This document shows, piece by piece, positions 18,788-29,505 of a stretch of 64,000 nt of DNA. Where the stretch lies: positions 2,418,001 through 2,482,000 of the forward strand of contig NZ_LGRO01000001.1 in assembly GCF_001280565.1 (NCBI RefSeq). Reading direction: 5' to 3'. The translations under genes were made by a program, and so were the position numbers. The notes below the pieces were generated by a model that worked only from the letters and a program-made list of their open reading frames with translations, did not search any database and was not told the DNA's origin. Source of the DNA: Sulfobacillus thermosulfidooxidans. Its GTDB lineage: Bacteria; Bacillota; Sulfobacillia; Sulfobacillales; Sulfobacillaceae. Every line of letters begins with the position of its first letter. Position 1 is the stretch's first letter.

Positions 18788-19915
18788 ATGACTACATTAT
18801 TTCCTCGTGACAAATTTAACGATATATCTCGCCCTCTGCCATCACATCAACTCGTTGTTGATGAAATTGCCACCGCGGATGTTTATGCACTAGGAGTTGG
18901 GGCATTCGCGCCGCTTACTGGATTCATGGATGAAGTTACGTATGACACGGTTTGCCACGAAATGCGCCTCCCAGACGGTCTGATATGGCCTGTGCCTGTC
19001 ACTTTATCTGTTTCGGAGAACGATGCCTGTTGTCTTAAAGAGGGAATGGACATTCTGTTGAAGGGAACAGATCTTGCTCCGTATGCTATTCTTCATCTCA
19101 CGTCTATTTACCGTCCTAATCGCGAGCAAGAGGCAGACCTTGTCTATGGAACACATGATCCTCATCATCCTGGGGTGAAACGCTTGTTGCAGCGAGGGCC
19201 CGTATATTTGGGCGGGGAATTGGATGTTCTGCATATCCCACGTTTTCCTTTGATGGATCAGCCTTTCATGAGGGTGATGACACCTTCCCAAGTCCGTTCG
19301 CATATTAAATCGCGTGGGTGGCAAACGGTTGCTGGTTTCCAAACTCGCAATCCTATTCATCGTGCCCATGAATACATTCAAAAATGTGCGTTGGAAATAG
19401 TTGATGCTCTCTTTATCCACCCATTAGTAGGCCCAACTAAGGCCGACGATGTTCCATCATCTGTTCGTATTCAAACCTATGAGGTATTGTTGGAGAATTA
19501 TTATCCACCAGACCGCGTGCTATTCAGCGCGTATTATGCAGCCATGCGTTATGCCGGACCGCGCGAAGCCGTTTTCCATGCTTTGGTACGAAAAAATTAT
19601 GGCTGTACTCACTTTATTGTTGGTCGAGACCATGCTGGTGTGGGTAACTATTACGGACCCTATGATGCCCATAAGATTTTCAATCGGTTTTCACCCAAAG
19701 AGCTTGGCATTACACCATTGTTCTTTGAACAAGCCTTCTTCTGCCGACGTTGTGATGGAATGGCCACAAGCAAAACTTGTCCACATGCGCCAGAACATCA
19801 TGTTTATCTATCTGGAACTCAGGTGAGAACAATGCTTAGAAGGGGCGAAGACTTGCCTAAGGAGTTTAGTCGACAAGAAGTCGCTGAAATTCTTAAACGC
19901 TATTATCGCGGTTGA
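18788..19915 (+). CDS. sat: ATP sulfurylase (sulfate adenylyltransferase)
   Basis: The ATG at 18788 follows TTAGGAG by 11 nt; the longer ORF start at 18680 has no site. The 375-residue protein has FQTRNPIHRAHE (QTRNPxHRAHE, residues 185-195) and VGRDHAG (278-284), the ATP/sulfate-binding motifs of the single-subunit Sat family (PF01747). A C-terminal Cys cluster (C319, C322, C331) fits the zinc-binding knuckle of bacterial Sat. It makes APS from sulfate and ATP. There is no cysH, aprAB or cysN neighbour; instead it precedes gmd and rmd and shares the island with cysC and sulfotransferases. I infer a role in PAPS supply rather than sulfide formation. Confidence 0.92.
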   Translation: MTTLFPRDKFNDISRPLPSHQLVVDEIATADVYALGVGAFAPLTGFMDEVTYDTVCHEMRLPDGLIWPVPVTLSVSENDACCLKEGMDILLKGTDLAPYAILHLTSIYRPNREQEADLVYGTHDPHHPGVKRLLQRGPVYLGGELDVLHIPRFPLMDQPFMRVMTPSQVRSHIKSRGWQTVAGFQTRNPIHRAHEYIQKCALEIVDALFIHPLVGPTKADDVPSSVRIQTYEVLLENYYPPDRVLFSAYYAAMRYAGPREAVFHALVRKNYGCTHFIVGRDHAGVGNYYGPYDAHKIFNRFSPKELGITPLFFEQAFFCRRCDGMATSKTCPHAPEHHVYLSGTQVRTMLRRGEDLPKEFSRQEVAEILKRYYRG

Positions 19916-20167
19916 ATGTGGGAACGGGCATTCGTTTCAAAGTCAGCGATTTAATTAAGGAGGGGAGTAGTCGGAGGAGTTAATAAGCACAAAGGGATCA
20001 ACCTCAGTGGTGAAACAAATCGATTTCGATAAGAGGATTTTGTTGTGATGAGTCGAATGGATACAGTCAATACGATCACGCATGGAGTATTAAACTCATT
20101 CCGGCGTAATCGTTTTAAGATAGAAAGGAGCAGCGGGAACTGGTGTAATGTCTAAGTTTAACGATGA

Positions 20168-21198
<1,031 letters not shown>

Positions 21199-21199
<1 letters not shown>

Positions 21200-22125
21200 T
21201 GCGAAAAATAGTTGTGACGGGAGCGAACGGATTTGTTGGACGTCATGTGTGTCGTATGTTACAAGAGAACGGGTACGAAGTTATTCCTGTTGGGGGGCCT
21301 ACTTCAAGCCCCTCGGCGTCTTCTTATTCGATGGACTTAACACGTAGTGACGTGCGTTTTGAGAATTTCTTTCGAACTGCGCGACCTTACGCGGTGCTTC
21401 ATCTCGCAGGGATCAGCTCTGTTTCTAAATCATGGCGTATGCCGGCTTCGGTAATAGGAGTCAATACTGTCGGTGCCGTCAAACTTTTTCAAGCAGCTCA
21501 GGCGTCAGGCGTGAAACGGTTTATTTTTGTGAGTTCAGCAGAAATCTATGATCCACTTGCTGGTCAGGATGGAGAACCATTAGATGAAGATGCGCCGATC
21601 AATCCCGTTAATCCTTACGGCGTATCAAAATGGGGTGCAGAACGCCTTCTTGCGCTTCTACGGAAGCCTAACCTCGATTTAATTATTTTTCGTCCATTTA
21701 ACCATGTTGGCCCGGGGCAATCAACCGGATTTGTTGTGCCGGATCTCGTTGCTCAAATCCATAGCATATGGAAAAAGCAAAGTCCACCTATTATTACTGT
21801 AGGCAATCTAAGAGTTATTCGCGACTTCTTAGATGTTCGGGATATTGCCCGGGCGTATGTGATGGCACTGAGTCCACCAGTTCGTCCGGGGACATATAAT
21901 TTAGCATCCGGGCGGGGACGGAGACTTGAAGACATTTTGCATGCGTTAATAGCGAAATCCCATTTAGACCATATCCAAGTCATTCAAGATCCGAATAGAT
22001 TTCGTCCCCGAGAACGCATGGTGCTTGTCGGTAACGCGAGTCGATATCGCGAGGTTTCAGGTTGGGAGCCTTTAATTCCATGGGATCGCACTGTGAACGA
22101 TATACTTGTGAACAATACGTTCTGA
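21199..22125 (+). CDS. rmd: NAD-dependent sugar epimerase/reductase, probably GDP-4-keto-6-deoxymannose reductase
   Basis: The ATG at 21199 overlaps the gmd stop and follows GGGAGCAAGG; a GTG one codon earlier is also possible. The 308-residue SDR has GANGFVGRHV (NAD(P) site), SSAEIYDP (S/T before E) and NPYGVSKWGAE (Y-x3-K). The Rmd type makes GDP-D-rhamnose; the GMER type makes GDP-L-fucose. I lean to Rmd because the coupling with gmd is the usual Rmd arrangement, but this is inference. The product would be the donor for a 6-deoxyhexose in flagellin or surface glycans. Confidence 0.8.
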
Positions 22126-22397
22126 GCACATTGATCTGTTGTCATTCCAATCACTTTAAGTCAATGAATGAAAGCGAACTTGCATCCATGGGTCAAAGAT
22201 AATTGTCAAAAATGGCTAAACAACCCATCTAGCTAAGGTCGCGAAGGGTAGAATCCTATACTAGTAACCAACGACACGATCCATAGCATGGCTTGAAGTA
22301 TCTAGTCACAACCAGTGTGATATAGTCTACAAGAGAGGGAGCCGATTCATGGTCGCCGGGTGAGTTGACAACTGGAAAAATGAATAGAACTCATATT

Positions 22398-23417
22398 TTA
22401 CCAGCGGATTCGCGGTTCCAAGAGAGGGTCTTCACGAACTTTGTGAATTATGTAATTAATATGTTCTGGCTGCAACTCTGGAATTGAGCGGTACATCTCA
22501 GGTAACCACTGATTCTCCATACGTTGCAACGCGTTGATAATCACGTTTTGCCAATGCGGCGGTCGATTACCCAGACCGTAGTGCGTTATGTGCACGTCAT
22601 CGAATGGTAAGGAGAGGCTCAAGGTTTCACGAAGAATATTCGATACTTCCTGCCTATATGAAGGGGAAAGATCCAATTCATCCATGTCAATAACAATATC
22701 TACAAAAGGTAGTGCCATTAACGTGGAATATAAATACAAATCCAAAAAGATTCCAAACGACTGCGTAGTTGAGTAGCTTGTGACAAGTGGTCTAATCTGG
22801 TGATAAGCATCAAAAAATGCTATGTTGCTTGGGTATTGAGGGAGCTTCCAGTACTGAGCCAAGGTTCGAATACCTGGCGGGACTTCCTTTTGACCCATTA
22901 CTAGATGTGGCATGATTTCAAAATAGGGATTTCCTTTGCGTAGTTGGGCACGACCTGATAGCCATTGGTCTATCGGATTACGGAGTAACAAAATATGGAT
23001 TCCGGGAAAGGTTTGTCGTAACCACCGGATTCGTCCTAGTGACCGGCAAAAATTGAAAACGGGACGTCGATGACTCTGATAACTAACATGCATAAGCATG
23101 GCCAAATAGGCAGCTTGATCCCAAAGGCACTCTTGCTCATTGCGAAAGTAGTTCTTAATGGTAAAATTTGGGTTAAAACCTTGTACTCCTGTAGAAATCA
23201 AAGAACCATATTCAGAAAAATATGAGGTCGTGACTACTGGATGGTGGGAATCCCAATTGGACGGCTGAAATGACGGTAACATATCATGAGTAATATGAAC
23301 CAAAACTTCATTAAATGGTTCATAAAATGGCATGCAATCACCCTGCAAACGAAACTTACTCCATATATAGGTGCTACCTGTTCGCCAACCGCTATGCACA
23401 AATATTGGCTTATTCAT
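22398..23417 (-). CDS. PAPS-dependent sulfotransferase (second copy)
   Basis: I start at 23417 (MNKPIFVHSGWRTGSTY) because TGGAG lies 9 nt upstream; the ATG at 23432 overlaps that site. The 339-residue protein has the phosphosulfate loop RTGSTY and shares YEPF, FCRSLGR and NPxDQWLSG with the sulfotransferase at 7630-8592; the rest is diverged, so acceptors may differ. It reads against the gmd-rmd operon and stands directly upstream, on the other strand, of the tandem glycosyltransferase that precedes flagellin. This places sulfation beside flagellin modification. Substrate is inferred. Confidence 0.82.
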   Translation of the reverse strand: MNKPIFVHSGWRTGSTYIWSKFRLQGDCMPFYEPFNEVLVHITHDMLPSFQPSNWDSHHPVVTTSYFSEYGSLISTGVQGFNPNFTIKNYFRNEQECLWDQAAYLAMLMHVSYQSHRRPVFNFCRSLGRIRWLRQTFPGIHILLLRNPIDQWLSGRAQLRKGNPYFEIMPHLVMGQKEVPPGIRTLAQYWKLPQYPSNIAFFDAYHQIRPLVTSYSTTQSFGIFLDLYLYSTLMALPFVDIVIDMDELDLSPSYRQEVSNILRETLSLSLPFDDVHITHYGLGNRPPHWQNVIINALQRMENQWLPEMYRSIPELQPEHINYIIHKVREDPLLEPRIRW

Positions 23418-23975
23418 GTATAAATTCTCCATTGGTTAATGTAATTTCCTACTAATTAAGATAATTCCTATTAAGATTATAAGAAACTTTGTCTGAATAT
23501 GCTACGTTCTAATAAAATTTAACAATTTCGCCTGAGGCGATGTTGGCATAAACTTGCGGGTCATGTGGGTCTGACACTATTGTCGGCTTCCGTCATGGAA
23601 CTGTTCGGCTACGGCGTTGGTGAGGTCACGATGATCATCGCACACAGCTGATACCATCCCGTGGACCCCCTGGTCTCTCAAGTGAAGACGGTCGTCCATA
23701 GCCATGGGACCATCCTCCTGCGAATTTGATTGTTTGATCGCTTTCAAATTTACAAGGGGACTCCCCAATGGATTGTGAACTTTTTAAGTTTTTTTACATA
23801 CAAGACTGACTCGACTCCCACGACCTGACACGTAATTTTATCACCAAAATTCGCGACTAAAATTTGCAATAGGTAATTTCGCAGGATTATATTGGTTTTG
23901 AGAATAAAGGTGGCGTTGCGCCTTTAGTTCTCAGTCTAAGGGAATAGACGCTAAGCGAGGAAGTAGGCGACTGAC
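23418..23975. other. Intergenic region with a regulatory hairpin and possible relic
   Basis: A near-perfect stem, GAGAATAAAGG with CCTTTAGTTCTC (one bulge, 10-nt loop), lies at 23900-23932, upstream of the tandem glycosyltransferase gene at 23976, and could act as an operator or leader structure. A minus-strand frame at 23577-23768 may be a mobile-element remnant, but I could not name it. The rest shows nothing clear. Confidence 0.5.
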
Positions 23976-26156
23976 ATGGATGTCTTTTGGGATGGACCAT
24001 TTTTTCGTGCGGCAAGTTTTGATCACGTGAATCGCGCGTTATCTCGATCCCTGGCCGCTCGAAATATTAATGTGGTTGTTCATTCATGGGACGCTGTGCC
24101 CAATCCAGTTCCGGAAGATTGGAAATGGTTTTTAGCGCACCGAGCCGGATTTAAAACGGTAGACGCGCACGTCCGCCATGGATGGCCACCAACCTTTTCT
24201 TCTCGCATGGGTCCCTTTTTTCTATTGCAACATTGGGAAGCCGGTGCCGTTCCCAAAAGCTGGATCAATCCGATTCGTCGGTATGTTCGTCGCGTTTTGG
24301 TTGTCAGTGAGGCTGTTCGTGACATGTTTGTTGCGGGAGGCATCCCGGGCGAGATGATAAGCGTTATTCCCTTAGGTATCAATCCCGATCATTTCTATGC
24401 GGGTGGTCCACGATGCGAACGGTGGGATCGTTATGCAACGCGCTTTCTGTTCGTTGGTGGATTAATCTCGCGTAAAGGTATAGACATTTTGTTGAGTGCT
24501 TATCAAAAAGCTTTTGACGCGGATAACTCGGTAATTTTAATTATTAAAGCAGTGGGAAGTCAATTCGCCTACGATGATGCCTCTATTCTAGATGCCCTTG
24601 AGGCCTTTCGCTCCGATCCGAAAAATCCGGCTATTGATTGGATCACTGATAATTTGACTGAAGAGGCAATGGCCTCATTATATCGGTCGGCATCCGTTTT
24701 GGTTCACCCATACCGCGGCGAAGGATTTGGTCTCCCACTCTTGGAAGCTATGGCTTGCGGTATTCCAATTATCGTTAGCGATTTCGGCCCGGCTAGGGAG
24801 TTCGTGCCGCGTGAGAATGCTTTGTGGATTTCAGGAAACGTTCGGTACTTTACACCTGAATCGTATGAAAGCCAAGGACCAGGCTGGTATTTCGAACCTA
24901 ATGAAGACCACTTGGTAACTTTACTAAGGCAGGCCACTGAAAATCTACCTGTTGTTCATTCGGTTGCCGAATGGAGACAAGCATGGTCATGGGACCACGC
25001 AGCGGAAGAACTTGAGGCTATTTTGAAGAGCGAAGTTATGCCACGGGAAGGAACGAGGAGAGTCTATCCTGAGAGAGCCGTTCTGTTGCGTGCTCCCGGT
25101 CGAAGCCCTTCCGGGTACGGACAAGCGACGCGATTATGGCTTAAGGCTTTTCAACATCATGATGTGGCTGTCCGGTTGCTTGACATTGATGATCCTGTCG
25201 TATATGCAGGGCACGAAGGCATTGATGTGGCCGCATGGGAGGACGTTGTCGTACGCTCTGGTACGCCCGCAGTGCAATTTGCCCCTGGTTTTGCTCTGCA
25301 ATCCGACTATCGTGGTCCAAATATTGTATATACGATGTGGGAAACAGACGAATGGCCACAAACTTGGAAATTGCAATTGGATCAGGCAGATCATGTGATT
25401 GTGCCATCGACATGGGACTATGAAAAAGCCCTCCGAATAGGCGTTGCGTCGGAGCATTTAAGCGTTGTTCCTCTGCCACTTGACACGGATAGATTCCATC
25501 CCGATGGACCGAAACTCTGGCCAATGGACCATCGTTTTCGTTTCTTAAGCGTTTTCGATTGGCAAACGCGAAAGGGATGGGATATATTGCTTCGGGCGTG
25601 GGCACAAGCTTTTCGGTCTACTGATCCCGTTGTTCTCATTTTAAAGGTTACGAAAATTGCTACAGCCTCCCAAGCACAACAAGAGCAGTGGAGAGCTCTG
25701 CGCAAAGACCTGTCAAATACGGCTCCCGTCGTACTTTTAGATTCTGTTGTCTCAGCGACTGAGATGGCTGCGTTGTACCGTTCGGTTCACGCGTTTGTAC
25801 TACCCACACGAGGAGAAGGATGGGGATTGCCCATTTTAGAAGCTATGGCGAGTGGTCTGCCAGTCATTGCAACTGATTGGTCGGGATCCTCTGTGTTTAT
25901 GAATCGTAAAAACAGTTTACCATTAGCCATAGACGGGCTTGAACCCGTTCCTGATTCCGAACCTTTTTCATTATTTCGCGGTCAACAGTGGGCGAAGCCA
26001 TCTCTCGAGGACCTTATTGAGAAATTACGTTGGGTTTTTGGTCATTATCAAAGTTTAGATGCCCTGCGGAATGAGGCTCGGCGTACAGCTGAGGATTATC
26101 ATCCCGACCGTGTGGCATCAGCACTTTTGTCAGTGTTAGAGCCCTTTTGGGCATGA
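23976..26156 (+). CDS. Tandem GT-B glycosyltransferase (two GT4 domains)
   Basis: The 726-residue chain starts at 23976 after GAGGAAGTAGG. Residues 1-355 are a GT4 domain ending in VHPYRGEGFGLPLLEAMACGIPII (E-x7-E). A linker (ESEVMPREG) and a second GT4 domain follow, which opens LLRAPGRSPSGYGQATRLW and repeats the motif as TRGEGWGLPILEAMASGLPVI. Two active sites in one chain suggest stepwise addition of two sugars. It lies directly upstream of flagellin, a frequent place for flagellin glycan genes, and opposite the sulfotransferase at 22398. The acceptor is inferred. Confidence 0.87.
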   Translation: MDVFWDGPFFRAASFDHVNRALSRSLAARNINVVVHSWDAVPNPVPEDWKWFLAHRAGFKTVDAHVRHGWPPTFSSRMGPFFLLQHWEAGAVPKSWINPIRRYVRRVLVVSEAVRDMFVAGGIPGEMISVIPLGINPDHFYAGGPRCERWDRYATRFLFVGGLISRKGIDILLSAYQKAFDADNSVILIIKAVGSQFAYDDASILDALEAFRSDPKNPAIDWITDNLTEEAMASLYRSASVLVHPYRGEGFGLPLLEAMACGIPIIVSDFGPAREFVPRENALWISGNVRYFTPESYESQGPGWYFEPNEDHLVTLLRQATENLPVVHSVAEWRQAWSWDHAAEELEAILKSEVMPREGTRRVYPERAVLLRAPGRSPSGYGQATRLWLKAFQHHDVAVRLLDIDDPVVYAGHEGIDVAAWEDVVVRSGTPAVQFAPGFALQSDYRGPNIVYTMWETDEWPQTWKLQLDQADHVIVPSTWDYEKALRIGVASEHLSVVPLPLDTDRFHPDGPKLWPMDHRFRFLSVFDWQTRKGWDILLRAWAQAFRSTDPVVLILKVTKIATASQAQQEQWRALRKDLSNTAPVVLLDSVVSATEMAALYRSVHAFVLPTRGEGWGLPILEAMASGLPVIATDWSGSSVFMNRKNSLPLAIDGLEPVPDSEPFSLFRGQQWAKPSLEDLIEKLRWVFGHYQSLDALRNEARRTAEDYHPDRVASALLSVLEPFWA

Positions 26157-26164
26157 CGCTGATG

Positions 26165-26207
26165 GGGCGGAAAATCCGCCCGACCTCAACTCAGGATGAG
26201 AGAGGTC
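26165..26207 (+). promoter_or_regulatory. Two back-to-back hairpins in front of flagellin
   Basis: GGGCGGA-AAA-TCCGCCC (26165-26181) is followed at once by GACCTC-aa-CTCA-gga-TGAG-a-GAGGTC (26182-26207). They fill the short gap between the tandem glycosyltransferase and flagellin genes. Possible roles are transcript processing, 5' stabilisation of the flagellin mRNA, or partial termination. No sigma-28 promoter was recognised. Confidence 0.55.
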
Positions 26208-26237
26208 AATACTTAACCTTCAAGGAGGAAACCTTCA

Positions 26238-27452
26238 ATGTACGTCAACACTAATATTACCGCGTTGTTTGCTGAAAACGCCTACTCTAACACGCTTGCT
26301 AAAGTGAACCAACTGTCCAATGAAATGTCTACGGGGCTTCAGATTAATTCGCCAGCAGACAATCCCGCAGGATTAGCTATTGCTAATATTATGCAGGGAG
26401 AGCTGAATGGACTCACTCAGGCCTCAGCAAACGTATCTCAAGCAACCAATTTGGTGCAAACGGCTGTGGGTGGTGTCAACAACGATATGCAAATTCTGCA
26501 ACAATTGCAGTCCCTAGCCACACAAGCGGCTCAAAACACGAATTCATCGTCTCAGTTGCAGGCTATTCAGCAAGAAATAAATTCACTTGTCAACGTTGTA
26601 AACCAGAGCGCTCAAACTACCAATTACAATAACCTTAAAGTACTTAGCGGCGATTACGGAGCTTCTGTTACGAATGGAACAGGAGTCGGAACCGGGGCTA
26701 CTATTAGTGCGGTCTACCTTGGAGCAGATTCAGGAAGTGCGTTTACACAGAATGTCAAGAATGCACAATTTACAGTTTCGGTGCAGGCACTTAATACTAC
26801 TACAGGAGAAGATCAGGCTACCATTCAGGGTACAATGGTCGTTAACGGTGTAACTGTTACGATCCAACCTACCACAGTGACTGTTACTACCGGTGCAACT
26901 AGTGGGACCGTGGATATCCAATTCAATAACCTGTCAGGAAGTAATGGTTCAGTATCTGTTGCTCCATTTTCGATGATTATGACCGTCAACCAGGCATCGG
27001 TGTCCACTACCGCCACGTCTGGTACGGTTACCATAGACCCACCAACAGATAAAAGTACGCTGTCGTTCCAAGTAGGGCCATCTCAAAGCAGTGCTGACAT
27101 CGTAAATGCCAATTTCGCAGCAGTAGATGCGAATTCTTTAGGTATTGGAAACCTAAACGTTACCACTTCTACGCAAGCACAATATGCTATTACCCAGGTG
27201 CAACACGCTATATCTTCCTTGTCGGCATTACAAGGTTACACGGGTTCCTTGCTCAATCAGTTCCAATATACTGCCAGCAACCTGCAGTCGGAAAATACGA
27301 ATCTTACGCAGTCAAGGGCAACGATTATGGATGCCAATATGCCAGCTGTCTCTTCGGAGTTCGTGAAGGAACAAACCTTGTTGCAATCGAACCTGGCAGC
27401 GCTTCAAAGTGCTAATCAGTTGCCATCCCTGATCCTAAAATTACTCGGATAA
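26238..27452 (+). CDS. hag: Flagellin
   Basis: The protein has 404 residues; AAGGAGGAA precedes ATG 26238. The N-terminal D0/D1 coiled coil (MYVNTNITALFAENAYS, STGLQINSPADNPAGLAIA) and the C-terminal D0/D1 (AITQVQHAISSL...LLQSNLAALQSANQLPSLIL) are classic. Residues 140-290 are a flexible middle (D2/D3) rich in Thr, Ser and Val with TTGATSGTVD-type strings, as expected for O-glycosylated exposed loops. It is flanked by glycosyltransferases upstream and downstream and a sulfotransferase nearby. The gene is exported unfolded through the flagellar type III path with FliS. Confidence 0.95.
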   Translation: MYVNTNITALFAENAYSNTLAKVNQLSNEMSTGLQINSPADNPAGLAIANIMQGELNGLTQASANVSQATNLVQTAVGGVNNDMQILQQLQSLATQAAQNTNSSSQLQAIQQEINSLVNVVNQSAQTTNYNNLKVLSGDYGASVTNGTGVGTGATISAVYLGADSGSAFTQNVKNAQFTVSVQALNTTTGEDQATIQGTMVVNGVTVTIQPTTVTVTTGATSGTVDIQFNNLSGSNGSVSVAPFSMIMTVNQASVSTTATSGTVTIDPPTDKSTLSFQVGPSQSSADIVNANFAAVDANSLGIGNLNVTTSTQAQYAITQVQHAISSLSALQGYTGSLLNQFQYTASNLQSENTNLTQSRATIMDANMPAVSSEFVKEQTLLQSNLAALQSANQLPSLILKLLG

Positions 27453-27462
27453 TGTGAATGGA

Positions 27463-27495
27463 GTAAGGCATGGCCTTTAAGAGGCTGTGCCTTAC
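27463..27495 (+). terminator. Hairpin downstream of flagellin
   Basis: A stem of about 14 bp (GTAAGGCA TGGCCT with AGGCTG TGCCTTAC, loop TTAAG) follows the flagellin stop. No T tract follows. It could limit read-through to fliD or protect the 3' end of the abundant flagellin mRNA. Confidence 0.6.
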
Positions 27496-27537
27496 TTACC
27501 AATGCCAGACAACTTTAGATTAGGAGGCATGCGTTTG

Positions 27538-29094
27538 ATGAGTACGAATCCTTTACTGACCTTGAGTCCGAGTCAAATTTGGGGTAATCAAGCCAACAAC
27601 CCCATAAGTTCCCTGATGCTGACGTATTCGCCGAATGTCATCGAAAGTCTAGCTTTGGCCCCCATATCGCTACAAGAAAAGCAACTTAACCAGACTCTCT
27701 CCCAAGTGCAGGCTGCCAGTAGCGCATGGAGCCAACTTCAGGCGGACGCAAGTGCTGTCATGAGCCAGTTGACCACATTAAGTAGTGGATTGCCGTTTGA
27801 CGCTCAAAGTGCGAGTAGTAGTTCACCGAGTGTGGCTACCGCTGCTGCTAGCTCCGAGGCCGCGTCGGGCAGTTTCGGGTTGACGGTGAACCAATTGGCT
27901 CAAGCTGAGGTCGACCATAGCGCGGTGTTCAGTTCAGCGACACAAGCTGCAAATATCAGCGGAACCTTCACCATTGCACTAGGACCAACATCCGGAACAT
28001 CCCCGACTACTACCAGCGCGTCGGTAACGATAACGTCGGGTATGACCTTAGAACAGATAGCGTCCGCGATAAATTCGTCAGCCGGACAGTACGTGAAGGC
28101 TGCTGTGCAGGATACCGCAAACGGCTATCAGTTGGTCGTTCAAGCCAATCAACCGAATCAGTTCATTTATTACGGAGAAAGTAGCAGCACCTCTATTCTT
28201 AATAATGGAAGCGGCGAACTAGGTCTTGTAAATGCGTCGTCAGGAGGTACTGTTATCAGCAGCGGTACAAGTAATAACAATACGGAGGCTGTAGCCCAGC
28301 CGGCAGAGTACACGCTTGGCAACACTACTTTGCAAGCTAACAGTAATACGATCTCCAACATTGTCCCTGGCGTTACGGCGCAACTCCTAAGCGTTGGGAC
28401 GACTACCATTACTGTGGGGCCAAACGTTTCCCAAATGGAATCATCGATAACAAAGTTCCAAAAGGATTGGAATCAATTGGTTCAAGATGTCAATACGCTG
28501 ACACTCCCTGTCAATGCTGGACCTCCTGAGTCTTCGTCATCTAGTTCGAGCTCCTCATCATCCTATAAATCAAACTCGCATCAGGTGATTTCTTCGCCCC
28601 AGCCCTTAGCGTTCGTGCAGCAGGCTCAGACGGCTCTTGGGGAAACTGTCGCGCAAACGGCTGCCGGACCATTAACTATGGCAGATGTGGGATTGCAATG
28701 GAACTATAGCGCACAAGATGGTACATTGTCGTGGGATCCTAATGGTTCAAGTCAAATTTCTGCTAACCTCAGCACGTTGTTGACGACACACCCGCATTCT
28801 GTAGCATCTTACTTCCAAAAATTATCGAAAAAACTGATGCCTATTCTTCAGGTTTTTGCGCAAGGATCAACAAGCGTGTCGCAAACCGCGCAAAGTTCAT
28901 TGGAAACTGAGATAAACAGTCTGACCCTTCAAAAGCAAAATCTTGCGGCAGAAGCTCAGAGCGTAGCTAAAACGGCCCGGCAGGAATATCTCGCCATGGC
29001 TAACTCGATAACTGGAGCTCTGGGAGTTTATAATTACTTCCAAAATGTTGTGTTAGGTGGACCGTCGTCATCAGGAGGAGGATTTGCCACGTAA
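27538..29094 (+). CDS. fliD: Flagellar cap protein FliD
   Basis: The ATG at 27538 has TAGGAGG 10 nt upstream; an ATG at 27529 is too close and 27487 has no site. The protein is 518 residues. The N-terminal part (VIESLALAPISLQEKQLNQTLSQVQA) and the FliD_N core (AASGSFGLTVNQLAQAEV) match FliD, as does the C-terminal coiled coil (SLTLQKQNLAAEAQSVA...YLAMANSITGAL). A poly-Ser run near residue 340 breaks the middle. FliD caps the growing filament and lets flagellin fold. It lies after flagellin and before fliS. Confidence 0.9.
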   Translation: MSTNPLLTLSPSQIWGNQANNPISSLMLTYSPNVIESLALAPISLQEKQLNQTLSQVQAASSAWSQLQADASAVMSQLTTLSSGLPFDAQSASSSSPSVATAAASSEAASGSFGLTVNQLAQAEVDHSAVFSSATQAANISGTFTIALGPTSGTSPTTTSASVTITSGMTLEQIASAINSSAGQYVKAAVQDTANGYQLVVQANQPNQFIYYGESSSTSILNNGSGELGLVNASSGGTVISSGTSNNNTEAVAQPAEYTLGNTTLQANSNTISNIVPGVTAQLLSVGTTTITVGPNVSQMESSITKFQKDWNQLVQDVNTLTLPVNAGPPESSSSSSSSSSSYKSNSHQVISSPQPLAFVQQAQTALGETVAQTAAGPLTMADVGLQWNYSAQDGTLSWDPNGSSQISANLSTLLTTHPHSVASYFQKLSKKLMPILQVFAQGSTSVSQTAQSSLETEINSLTLQKQNLAAEAQSVAKTARQEYLAMANSITGALGVYNYFQNVVLGGPSSSGGGFAT

Positions 29095-29108
29095 GGAGCG
29101 AAATCGGG

Positions 29109-29498
29109 ATGAGAATGGCTGAAAACCCCTATTACAATATGCATCTACAAACTTTGAGTCCCGGGGGCATGCTCGAAGAGTTATGGCGGTATGGACGGAG
29201 GCACTGTGTGGGCGCCCAAGAAGCATTGAGCGCCCAGCGATGGGATGCGTTGGCTCACCATGCCAGCGCATTGCAAGAACTATGGGCGGGATTGCATGAT
29301 ACGGTCAATTCCGAGGCTCCTGGTACCCAGACTCTTCGAGGGCTTTACTTTGGCCTATGGCGTTTGGCACTGCGTGTTGCAGTAGAGCACGACGCCGACG
29401 CGTTACATCTGATGCAAACCACGATGGATATTCTTGAACCGCTGACGAAAGGACGTACTCTTTTAGATGAAAGACCTGCAACAGAACAAACGTACTAG
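29109..29498 (+). CDS. fliS: Flagellin export chaperone FliS
   Basis: A 129-residue helical protein with NPYYNMHLQTLSPGGMLEELW (Y..xx..T.SP..L..) and the later LRGLYFGLWRLALRVAVEHDADALHLMQTTM, the FliS bundle. It binds the C-terminal end of flagellin before export. It lies 14 bases after fliD, so it is in the same operon. The central ELWAGLHDTVN replaces the usual EL...LD segment but keeps its spacing. Start 29109 follows AAGGAG by 11 nt. Confidence 0.85.
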   Translation: MRMAENPYYNMHLQTLSPGGMLEELWRYGRRHCVGAQEALSAQRWDALAHHASALQELWAGLHDTVNSEAPGTQTLRGLYFGLWRLALRVAVEHDADALHLMQTTMDILEPLTKGRTLLDERPATEQTY

Positions 29499-29505
29499 GG
29501 ACGGT

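Noticed and set aside
18788-19915. sat as part of dissimilatory sulfate reduction
   Set aside because: No aprAB, dsrAB or qmo genes in the window; the neighbourhood is sugar and sulfotransferase genes.
23577-23768. Small minus-strand gene before the tandem glycosyltransferase
   Set aside because: No ribosome binding site and no recognised family; it may be mobile-element debris.
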